The notes beneath the pieces are model-generated. The model did not search any database and was not told the DNA's origin. It was given only the letters and a program-made list of their open reading frames with translations. A stretch of DNA of 20,883 nt from Candidatus Omnitrophota bacterium. Its GTDB lineage: Bacteria; Omnitrophota; Koll11; Aquiviventales; Aquiviventaceae. Each line of letters opens with the position of its first letter. Position 1 is the first letter of the stretch. Positions 1 through 5,240 of the stretch are shown here, in pieces. Location: positions 1,837 through 22,719 of the forward strand of contig JAHFGU010000006.1 in the NCBI GenBank assembly GCA_023247285.1. The letters are read 5' to 3'. The position numbers and the translations under genes were made by a program.

Positions 1-354
1 GTCGACATCGCGCCGATGATCGACGTCGTGTTCCAGCAGCTCATCTACTTCATGCTGACCTCGAGCTTCGTGCTCTCGCCGGGCATCCGCGTGGCGCTGC
101 CCAAGGCGCAGACCGGCACGCGGATGGCCGTCTCCAACCTCGTCATCACGCTCACCAAAGACCATGTGATCTATTGGGAGGAGCAGGCCGTCAGCCTCGG
201 CGAGCTGCAGCAGCGCCTGCGGCGCGCCGGCGGCCACAAGCCGGTGCTCATCCGGGCCGACCGCCACGCCTACGTGGAGAAGCTCATCGCGCTGTGGGAC
301 CTGTGCCGCGATTCCGGCTATCAGGAAGTGCACATTGCGACATTAACCGAGTAA
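1..354 (+). CDS. exbD: ExbD/TolR-family biopolymer transport protein, 3' part
   Basis: The open frame runs in from the left edge, so the start is missing; 117 residues and a stop remain. The fragment begins V-D-I-A-P-M-I-D-V-V-F and continues into a single hydrophobic helix, the family signature. In ExbD/TolR the Asp that follows P-(L/M)-I is the proton-pathway residue; here it is residue 8 of the fragment. The rest is a small periplasmic domain ending ..GYQEVHIAT, like the C-terminal strand of the family. Known role: with an ExbB/TolQ partner it converts proton-motive force into work in the envelope, either for TonB-type uptake or for Tol-Pal function. The partner would be expected upstream, outside the window. 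Which of the two systems it serves cannot be decided from this fragment. Confidence 0.88.
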   Translation, partial: VDIAPMIDVVFQQLIYFMLTSSFVLSPGIRVALPKAQTGTRMAVSNLVITLTKDHVIYWEEQAVSLGELQQRLRRAGGHKPVLIRADRHAYVEKLIALWDLCRDSGYQEVHIATLTE

Positions 355-393
355 TCGCGCGCAACTGACAGCGCGCAACGTGCTTGAGCGAGA

Positions 394-400
394 AGGAGGT
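394..400 (+). promoter_or_regulatory. Shine-Dalgarno site fixing the start at 408
   Basis: AGGAGGT lies 7 bases before the ATG at 408. This rules out the longer TTG start at 384, which has no such site in front of it. Confidence 0.8.
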
Positions 401-407
401 TCCCATC

Positions 408-608
408 ATGATTACGGAAATTGGGATTGTGGCAGGCGAGATCTGGCACTATCTCGATGAGCATGGGGAGGTGGACGTCTTCCACATGATCTCTGGAATC
501 GATCGGCCGCGCGAGTTGGTCTTGATGAGCCTGGGATGGCTGGCCCGTGAAGGCCATGTGATCGTGCGACAAGAGGGGCGGGATCTGCGGGCCACGCTCC
601 GACGCTGA
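408..608 (+). CDS. Small winged-helix protein (DUF2582-like)
   Basis: This is a 66-residue protein. The start is chosen for the strong Shine-Dalgarno site at 394-400. The sequence reads as one winged helix: helix 1 around I-W-H-Y-L-D-E-H-G-E (residues 11-20), helix 2 in the VFHMISGI segment, a recognition-like helix with L-M-S-L-G-W-L-A-R-E (about residues 39-48), then a beta wing G-H-V-I-V-R-Q-E-G-R-D-L. The pattern '..G..W..L.E.GE.....L........L.LGWLARE.K(I/V)....' matches the stand-alone winged-helix family called DUF2582 (PF10771), found in several anaerobic and candidate phyla. The family has no established function and DNA binding is only presumed. It sits between exbD and cutA and could share their transcript. 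Confidence 0.75.
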   Translation: MITEIGIVAGEIWHYLDEHGEVDVFHMISGIDRPRELVLMSLGWLAREGHVIVRQEGRDLRATLRR

Positions 609-635
609 TGCCGGCTCGACCTTGCGGACGCTGCC

Positions 636-971
636 ATGGCTGATGCCATCAGGGTCGTCCTCGTGACCTGTCCGAGCGCGCGGTCGGCCCGGCGGATCGC
701 CGCTGAGCTTGTGACCCGGCGCCTGGCCGCCTGCGTGAACGTCATCCCAGGGGTCGAATCCGTCTTCTGGTGGCGCGGGAAAGTCGAGCACGCCCGAGAG
801 GCGCTCCTCGTGATCAAGACCCCGTCGCGCCTCACCGAGCGCCTCCGGCGGGCGGTGCTGGCGTTGCATCCCTATGAGGTGCCGGAAGTGATCGCGCTGC
901 CGGTGACATCCGGCCATCCTGCCTATCTGCGGTGGGTCCGCGCCAGCACTCAGAATGCCTCACGACGCTAA
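636..971 (+). CDS. cutA: CutA1 divalent-cation tolerance protein
   Basis: This 111-residue protein is the usual length for CutA1, a trimeric ferredoxin-like cytoplasmic protein linked to copper/divalent-metal tolerance whose biochemical role is still debated. Visible hallmarks are V-T-C-P near the N-terminus, then A-A-C-V-N-V-I-P-G-V-E-S-V-F-W-W-R-G-K-V-E, then L-H-P-Y-E-V-P-E-V-I-A-L-P-V with G-H-P-A-Y-L-R-W-V near the end. These are the most conserved blocks of the family. No strong Shine-Dalgarno precedes the ATG, which lies 27 bases after the previous stop, so translation may depend on the upstream gene. No terminator is obvious downstream. Confidence 0.93.
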   Translation: MADAIRVVLVTCPSARSARRIAAELVTRRLAACVNVIPGVESVFWWRGKVEHAREALLVIKTPSRLTERLRRAVLALHPYEVPEVIALPVTSGHPAYLRWVRASTQNASRR

Positions 972-995
972 CCATCTGGAGATGCGCCACATAGC

Positions 996-1025
996 TTGAC
1001 ACAGGAAGACGCCATTAGGCATACT
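996..1025 (+). promoter_or_regulatory. Predicted promoter of the riboswitch-controlled operon
   Basis: TTGACA (996-1001) is followed after 18 bases by CATACT (1020-1025). This would start transcription around 1032, just before the riboswitch aptamer. The -10 is weak but the -35 is perfect. A very similar arrangement (TTGACG, 18 bases, CACACT, both inside AGGCAyACTT) precedes the pilus assembly operon at 9380-9409, which supports both. Confidence 0.5.
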
Positions 1026-1057
1026 TGGTCTGCAAGCGCGTTGACAATTCATTCAGC

Positions 1058-1135
1058 ACTGGCGAAAGGGCAAACCCGCCGCGAGGCGGGGGCGCAAAGC
1101 CACGGGTCTCTTGAGATGGCCGGGCTGCCGACCAG
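1058..1135 (+). ncRNA. Cyclic-di-GMP class I riboswitch (GEMM-I)
   Basis: The conserved core of the GEMM-I aptamer is present in order: AAGGGCAAACC (1066-1076), a GC-rich P2 hairpin CCCGCC/GGCGGG (1075-1090) capped by a GCGA (GNRA) tetraloop, the invariant CGCAAAGCC (1093-1101), ACGGGTCT, a short P3, then GGCCGGGCTGCCGA (1118-1131). CTGG (1059-1062) and CCAG (1132-1135) can close the outer stem. In the known family the GNRA loop of P2 docks into a receptor in P3, and c-di-GMP is bound at the junction. It lies between a promoter and an intrinsic terminator, directly before pseudopilin genes, a familiar genomic setting for this class. Whether ligand turns the operon on or off cannot be read from the sequence with certainty. 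The outer edges are approximate. Confidence 0.9.
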
Positions 1136-1154
1136 GGCAGGAGATTGCCGAGCT

Positions 1155-1181
1155 ACCGAACCAGTCCAGGTTCGGTTTTTT
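1155..1181 (+). terminator. Intrinsic terminator forming the riboswitch expression platform
   Basis: A perfect 8-bp stem ACCGAACC/GGTTCGGT (1155-1162 with 1169-1176) with a six-base loop is followed at once by a run of T (1176-1181). It lies about 20 bases after the aptamer and before the first gene's ribosome-binding site at 1189-1195. It therefore fits a transcription-attenuation switch rather than the end of a gene. Confidence 0.85.
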
Positions 1182-1203
1182 GTTGTCCGGAGGAGCCGGC
1201 CGC

Positions 1204-1548
1204 ATGGGCCGTAAGGGTGTGGTCTTGATGATCACCGTGATGACCGCCATCGTCTGCGCCATCGCCGCGTACGCGATGCTGCAGGTGGCTGTTGCCGAGG
1301 CGCGCCAGGCGGTCTTCTATCGAAATCGGACCGCGGCGCGGTACGCGGCCGAGGCCGGGCTGGTGTGGGCGCAGCAGCGGCTCTGGGCCGACCCGACGGA
1401 AAACAGCGCAGGCCGGTGCTTCAACGCCAACCCGGATCTCTCGCTTGACCACGATGCGAACCCCGTGACACCGCCGATCAACATTGATGTCACCCTCGCC
1501 CCCTGCGGCGCGCCCAATGCCAAGCTCGACGCGAAGGTGGTCTACTGA
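1204..1548 (+). CDS. Minor pseudopilin, GspK/PilX-like N-terminus
   Basis: This is a 114-residue protein. The ATG at 1204 is preceded by GGAGGAG (1189-1195); longer readings upstream run back through the terminator and riboswitch. The N-terminus is a short basic leader M-G-R-K-G, then V-V-L-M-I-T-V-M-T-A-I-V, a hydrophobic helix of about 25 residues, then an amphipathic R..A.RYAAEAG..W stretch. A prepilin peptidase would cut after Gly5. Position +5 of the mature protein is Ile, not Glu. Lack of Glu5 and the 'R-G-V-(A/V)-L' start are typical of GspK, and the AAEAG stretch recalls PilX. GspK and its PilX counterpart act in the tip complex that starts pilus or pseudopilus assembly. The protein is much shorter than true GspK (about 300 residues). 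First gene of the riboswitch operon. Confidence 0.7.
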   Translation: MGRKGVVLMITVMTAIVCAIAAYAMLQVAVAEARQAVFYRNRTAARYAAEAGLVWAQQRLWADPTENSAGRCFNANPDLSLDHDANPVTPPINIDVTLAPCGAPNAKLDAKVVY

Positions 1549-1550
1549 GC

Positions 1551-1943
1551 ATGCGCGCGCAGGGACCGCAAGCGGGATTCACGCTGAGCGAGGTGCTCAT
1601 CACGATCGCCATCCTCGCGATCCTGGCCAGCATCGCGGTGCCAGGCTACCTCAAGGCGGTCGAGCGCGGCTACTGGCGCGGGGCGCAGGATGTGCTGCTC
1701 ACCATCTATTCCGGGGAGCAGGTGTACGAAGCGGTGAACACGAAATACGTCGATCCGGCGACATGCGTGAATCCCCCGCCATGGCGGTGCATTTACATGG
1801 ACGATCCAACCGGCGCGGCCGTGGCGTATGCCGTGGATAACGTGACTGCCACGACGTTCCGCGGGACAGCGACGCGCAACGGCAAGACGATGACCATTAA
1901 CCAGACGAAAGCCATCGACACCACCGGATGGCCGCAGCCATGA
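1551..1943 (+). CDS. Type IV pilin-like minor pseudopilin
   Basis: This 130-residue protein starts two bases after the previous stop. The leader MRAQGPQAG is followed by the canonical processing site G|FTLSE and a hydrophobic helix (ITIAILAILASIAVPGY), with Glu at +5. The rest is a short globular head with one possible disulfide pair (C-V-N-P-P-P-W-R-C). The class III signal and helix leave little doubt that prepilin peptidase processes it and that it joins a pilus-like fibre. The head does not identify a specific family member, but its place in a four-gene set of prepilin-like proteins points to a minor (fimT/GspH/pilE-like) subunit. Confidence 0.85.
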   Translation: MRAQGPQAGFTLSEVLITIAILAILASIAVPGYLKAVERGYWRGAQDVLLTIYSGEQVYEAVNTKYVDPATCVNPPPWRCIYMDDPTGAAVAYAVDNVTATTFRGTATRNGKTMTINQTKAIDTTGWPQP

Positions 1944-2431
1944 CCCCGCGCCCTGGCACAAGCATGCCTCGCGATCACGGGTTCACCTTCCTCGAGCTGC
2001 TGATGGCCTCCATCGTGGCCACGGTCATCGCCGGCGGCACGATGGCGGCGTTCGTGACCGCGGCCAAGATCACGCGCGAGCAGGACGTCGGCGCCTATGC
2101 CGAGGCCGGCGGCTATACGGTCCAGACCGCCGAGCAGTTCCGCAACATGGTCGGATGCTCTCAAGGAGAACTCAACGCGTGGTTCGACCAGTCGCCGGCG
2201 TGCGCGCCCACCGGCAACATCCCCTCAACCTGGACGACCGCCCCCTTGCCGCTCGGCGGCGGCACGACGGAAACGATCCAGAACAACAATGCGGTCCGCA
2301 AGTACTGCGTGGTCCCGGACGATTGCGACGGCGTGGGCGGGGCCGGGGATTGCCTCAGGGTCTACGTCCGCGTGTGCTGGGACCGGTCTACTCCCGGCGC
2401 GTGCCCGGCTGAGGGGTCGCCGTGCCCATGA
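1940..2431 (+). CDS. Minor pseudopilin with a cysteine-rich head
   Basis: The start chosen overlaps the previous stop as ATGA (1940-1943), giving 163 residues; ATGs at 1928 and 1964 in the same frame are alternatives. The processing site G|FTFLE has Glu at +5, followed by a helix (LLMASIVATVIAGGTMAAF). The head contains eight cysteines in about 110 residues, including ..KYCVVPDDCDG.. and a C-terminal G-A-C-P-A-E-G-S-P-C-P, so a disulfide-stabilised fold is likely. It resembles PilV/GspI-type minor pilins by length and position, but the head is not recognisable. Translational coupling on both sides places it firmly in the operon. Confidence 0.8.
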   Translation: MTPRPGTSMPRDHGFTFLELLMASIVATVIAGGTMAAFVTAAKITREQDVGAYAEAGGYTVQTAEQFRNMVGCSQGELNAWFDQSPACAPTGNIPSTWTTAPLPLGGGTTETIQNNNAVRKYCVVPDDCDGVGGAGDCLRVYVRVCWDRSTPGACPAEGSPCP

Positions 2432-3123
2432 GTTACTACACGCGGGCCGGGTTGACGCTGACCGAGCTGCTGCTGGCGACCGCGGTCAGCCTCGTCATCA
2501 TGGCCGCCGTCTTCCTCATGGACGTCAGCCGGGTCCGGATGCACAAGGAGCTGCGCGAGTCTACGGCGGTGCTGACCGAGCAGGGCCGAGCCGCGCTGTC
2601 CGGCGTGCTCCAACTGACGAAGTTCTTGGAGCGGGCGGACCGCATCGTCCTCGTGAACGGCGCGAACGCGCAGTTCCGGACGTTTCAGGGCGGGACCGAC
2701 GCCGGGGCCTGCGTGGGCTGCGCCGGGACCCCGCCGCCATCCTGCTGTTTTGACATTAGCGGCAACTACCGGTGGGACCAGGCGGCACTGGTGGGCGATA
2801 CGCTGACCTTGTGGCGTGACACGAATGGCGGATGCGGGACCTCGCGCGTGCTGGCTGCCCAGATCACGCAGGTCTCGTTTGCGTTCGCAACGGACCAAGG
2901 GGCGCCGCCGCCCGGGGGTGAGCCGAGCCTCAATGATCTGAATCTCATTCAGTACAGCGTCACCTGGAATGACGTTGCCGGCACCGGCCGCTCGCAGACC
3001 TTCACCGGACAGGTGACCAGCCGCGCGATCCCCTATTCGAGCCTGGGCGCGACACCAACGGACACCGGCTTAGGGCTGGCGCCGGCCGGCGTGAGCGATC
3101 CCCCGCCGGCCACGTGCGCGTAG
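2428..3123 (+). CDS. PilW/GspJ-like minor pseudopilin
   Basis: This protein has 231 residues from the ATG at 2428, which overlaps the previous stop as ATGA; a GTG two codons earlier (2422) has a slightly better-spaced GAGGGG and cannot be excluded. The leader ends R-A-G and the mature protein begins LTLTELLLATAVSLVIMAAV, with Glu at +5. A long coiled helix follows (..HKELRESTAVLTEQGRAALSGVLQ), as in PilW and GspJ, then a beta-rich head with a C..C..CC cluster near residues 91-104 and strands ending ..LIQYSVTW. Length, position after a PilV-like gene, and the helix-plus-head design favour the PilW/GspJ role in the fibre tip. The family assignment is less sure than its being a pseudopilin. Confidence 0.78.
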   Translation: MSYYTRAGLTLTELLLATAVSLVIMAAVFLMDVSRVRMHKELRESTAVLTEQGRAALSGVLQLTKFLERADRIVLVNGANAQFRTFQGGTDAGACVGCAGTPPPSCCFDISGNYRWDQAALVGDTLTLWRDTNGGCGTSRVLAAQITQVSFAFATDQGAPPPGGEPSLNDLNLIQYSVTWNDVAGTGRSQTFTGQVTSRAIPYSSLGATPTDTGLGLAPAGVSDPPPATCA

Positions 3124-3172
3124 GATGGCGGGACGGCGAGACGATGCGCAACGAACAGACAGGAGGTGCGCC

Positions 3173-3526
3173 ATGAAACGGTTGCTGACAGGTGTAGTGG
3201 TGTTGATGTTGGCCGGGGGCGCGGCCAGCGTCTGCGCCGAGGACGTGACGGTCTCGACGTATTACCCCTCGCCGCGCGGCGTGTACCAGGAGCTGCGCGT
3301 GGCCAACAACACCCAGCTCGCCATGCAGGGGGGTGCTGTGCTGATCGGCCAGAACCCGCCGGCCGGGGCCGAGCGAGTGCGGGTGGACGGCAGCGTCCGG
3401 GTGAGCAATAACGCCGTCATCGAGGGCGTGGTCCGGATCGAGGGGGGCAGCCCGGGATCGAACAAGGTCCTGGTCTCTGATGCCAACGGCAATGCCACGT
3501 GGGGGTACGCGACCTATGCCCCGTGA
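3173..3526 (+). CDS. Small exported protein, 'TYYPSP' type, tail-fibre-like end
   Basis: This is a 117-residue protein. The start at 3173 is fixed by AGGAGGTG at 3161-3168; an in-frame ATG at 3125 lacks such a site. A clean Sec signal peptide (MKRLLTGVVVLMLAGGAASVCA) precedes DVTVSTYYPSPRGVYQELR. The middle (G-Q-N-P-P-A-G-A-E-R-V-R-V-D-G-S-V) and end (G-S-N-K-V-L-V-S-D-A-N-G-N-A-T-W) resemble the 'IGT..P..KL.V.G..' and 'GKVL.SDA.G.A.W' segments seen in tail-fibre-like and large surface proteins. I know the 'T-Y-Y-P-(S/A)-P' start from proteins of Omnitrophota-like genomes, without a known function. It lies between the minor pilins and the Dsb-like gene, which overlaps its end by 11 bases. A structural or pilus-associated surface role is inferred only from context. 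Confidence 0.7.
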   Translation: MKRLLTGVVVLMLAGGAASVCAEDVTVSTYYPSPRGVYQELRVANNTQLAMQGGAVLIGQNPPAGAERVRVDGSVRVSNNAVIEGVVRIEGGSPGSNKVLVSDANGNATWGYATYAP

Positions 3527-5219
3527 CCTGCATCCCATCCTGTGTTGGCCGCGAGTCGCAGCCTTCGTGCTCGTGATCGCGGCGACTGCCGGCGCAGCAC
3601 CCGCCAAGACCGAGGTCCCCGCCCCGGTGCCGGTGGATCTCTACGTGATGAGCCGCTGCCCCTGGGGCGTCAAGGCGGAAAACGTCATCATCCCGGCGGT
3701 CAAGTCGCTGCGGCCCCACGTCGACCTGCGGCTCTATTTCATCGCCCAGGCGGTAGCACCGTCGGATGGTGCAGCTGCCTCCCCGCGCTTTACCAGCATG
3801 CACGGCGAGGCCGAGGTCGCCGAGAACCTGCGCCAGGTCTGCGCGATGCGGCAGGACGCGGCCAAGGCCCAGGACTACATCCTGGCGCGCAATCAGAGCA
3901 TCGACGATCCGAACTGGCAGGCCGCGGCGCAGAAAGCCGGGCTGGATGCCAAGGCGCTTGAGCGCTGCGCGCAGGGCACGGAGGGGGCTGCCCTGCTGAC
4001 GGAGAACCTCAAGGCCCATGACACCCGGAACGCGCAGGCCTCGCCGACGATCGATATCGCCGGCGCCCCGTATGCCGGCCCGCGCGGGCTGCGGTCCATC
4101 ACGCTCGCGATCTGCGAGGCGCTGAAGGCTAAGGGGGTCACACCGGAGGCGTGCACGAAAGCCGCCTCGCTGCCGCCGGATCCAGAACCGATGGCGGCCG
4201 GGTGCGGCGCAGGGGCCGCGCCGATGGGTGCCGGCGGCTGCGGCGGGGCTGCTGCAGGCGGGTGCGGGGGAGGCGGAGCAGCCGGTGGCTGCGGAGGCGG
4301 GTGCGGTGCTGCCGCCCCGCGCATGCCGAATCCTGCCATGCTGCCGTCGCCGTTGGTATTCGGCATTCGTCTTATCGTGGATGGCGCGTGCCCGCTCTGC
4401 CGGCCCACGTATACGGACGCGTTCAAACAGCTGTATCCCTCCGCCGCCGTCACGACGGTGGATGTGGAGTCCAAGGAAGGGAAACAGCTCATCCAGCAGG
4501 CGAAGCTCCTCCGCCTGCCGGCGTACCTGTTGGAGCGCAAGGTCGAGGAGGCGGCGAATTTCCAGGCCATCCGGAACCGGCTGGAGCCTGCGGGCGAGGC
4601 GCTGTACGCGCTGCGGCCTGAATTCGCGCTGCCGACGGTGTGGCTCGAGCGGCAGCGCCGGCCGCACCATCTCGATGTCTTCGCGCAGCCGCTGGCCGCC
4701 GCAACCCCGTACGCCGAGCAGCGGCTGAGCGACTTCCTGGCTCACACGGACCGCCAGGATCTGACCCTCAGCTTCCACGTCATCGTCCAGGAAGGCGCCG
4801 GCGTGCCGCGCCAGGAACCGCCGGCTGCCAAGGACGGCGTGCGCGCCGCAGGCCTCAACGAGCTGGCGACGGTGTCTCCCGGCCCCTTGCTGAGCCTGGG
4901 CGGTCCGGACGAGCTGCGCGAGGGTCTCCGGCAGGCGTGCCTGTTCCAGCATGCGCCGCTCGGAGACTTCTTCAAGTACCTGGCGTGCCGGAACGCAGAC
5001 CTCACCAACGCGCAGCGCGCCGAGCAGTGCCTGGCCAGGGACGAGCGCGTGGCCCGGTGCATCGAGGGCGGGGAAGGCGAGGGGTTGCTGCGCCAGGATG
5101 CGCGGCTCGTCCAGGCGCTTGGGGTCAAAAGCGAGCCGGTGGTCTTGTGGCAAAACCGCTACGGGCCGTTTGGCATCTATCAGGTGGATCTGGACGCGCT
5201 GGTGAGCGCGGCGAAGTAA
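3516..5219 (+). CDS. Exported three-module thioredoxin/Dsb-like protein with Gly-Cys linker
   Basis: The ATG at 3516 gives 567 residues with a signal peptide (about 1-28) and overlaps the upstream gene by 11 bases. Module 1 (about 40-200) carries C-P-W-G at 48-51, thus a single active-site Cys, then a helical insert and A-S-P-T (176-179), the cis-Pro position of DsbA-like folds. Residues 228-268 form a low-complexity Gly/Ala/Cys linker with GC repeats. Module 2 (about 281-410) has a second thioredoxin-like site D-G-A-C-P-L-C (C292, C295) and cis-Pro R-L-P-A. Module 3 (about 415-567) looks like a degenerate copy of module 1: both contain E-x-L-R-Q-x-C, a Y-(I/L)-(L/A)-x-R-N stretch, (E/A)-R-C-x-x-G-x-E-G, and an end with (Y)-x-G-P-(R/F)-G. 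It lacks an active-site Cys pair. Known for the fold: thiol-disulfide exchange in the periplasm. Inference: it handles disulfides of the giant cysteine-rich protein encoded next. Confidence 0.72.
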   Translation: MPRDLHPILCWPRVAAFVLVIAATAGAAPAKTEVPAPVPVDLYVMSRCPWGVKAENVIIPAVKSLRPHVDLRLYFIAQAVAPSDGAAASPRFTSMHGEAEVAENLRQVCAMRQDAAKAQDYILARNQSIDDPNWQAAAQKAGLDAKALERCAQGTEGAALLTENLKAHDTRNAQASPTIDIAGAPYAGPRGLRSITLAICEALKAKGVTPEACTKAASLPPDPEPMAAGCGAGAAPMGAGGCGGAAAGGCGGGGAAGGCGGGCGAAAPRMPNPAMLPSPLVFGIRLIVDGACPLCRPTYTDAFKQLYPSAAVTTVDVESKEGKQLIQQAKLLRLPAYLLERKVEEAANFQAIRNRLEPAGEALYALRPEFALPTVWLERQRRPHHLDVFAQPLAAATPYAEQRLSDFLAHTDRQDLTLSFHVIVQEGAGVPRQEPPAAKDGVRAAGLNELATVSPGPLLSLGGPDELREGLRQACLFQHAPLGDFFKYLACRNADLTNAQRAEQCLARDERVARCIEGGEGEGLLRQDARLVQALGVKSEPVVLWQNRYGPFGIYQVDLDALVSAAK

Positions 5220-5240
5220 CGCTGTCAATCCGGAGGCAGG

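Noticed and set aside
1041..1046. A second TTGACA as an alternative -35
   Set aside because: There is no -10-like sequence 16-19 bases downstream; that position falls within the aptamer.
996..1214. A 72-codon open frame over the riboswitch
   Set aside because: It covers the aptamer and terminator, has no ribosome-binding site, and its sequence looks random.
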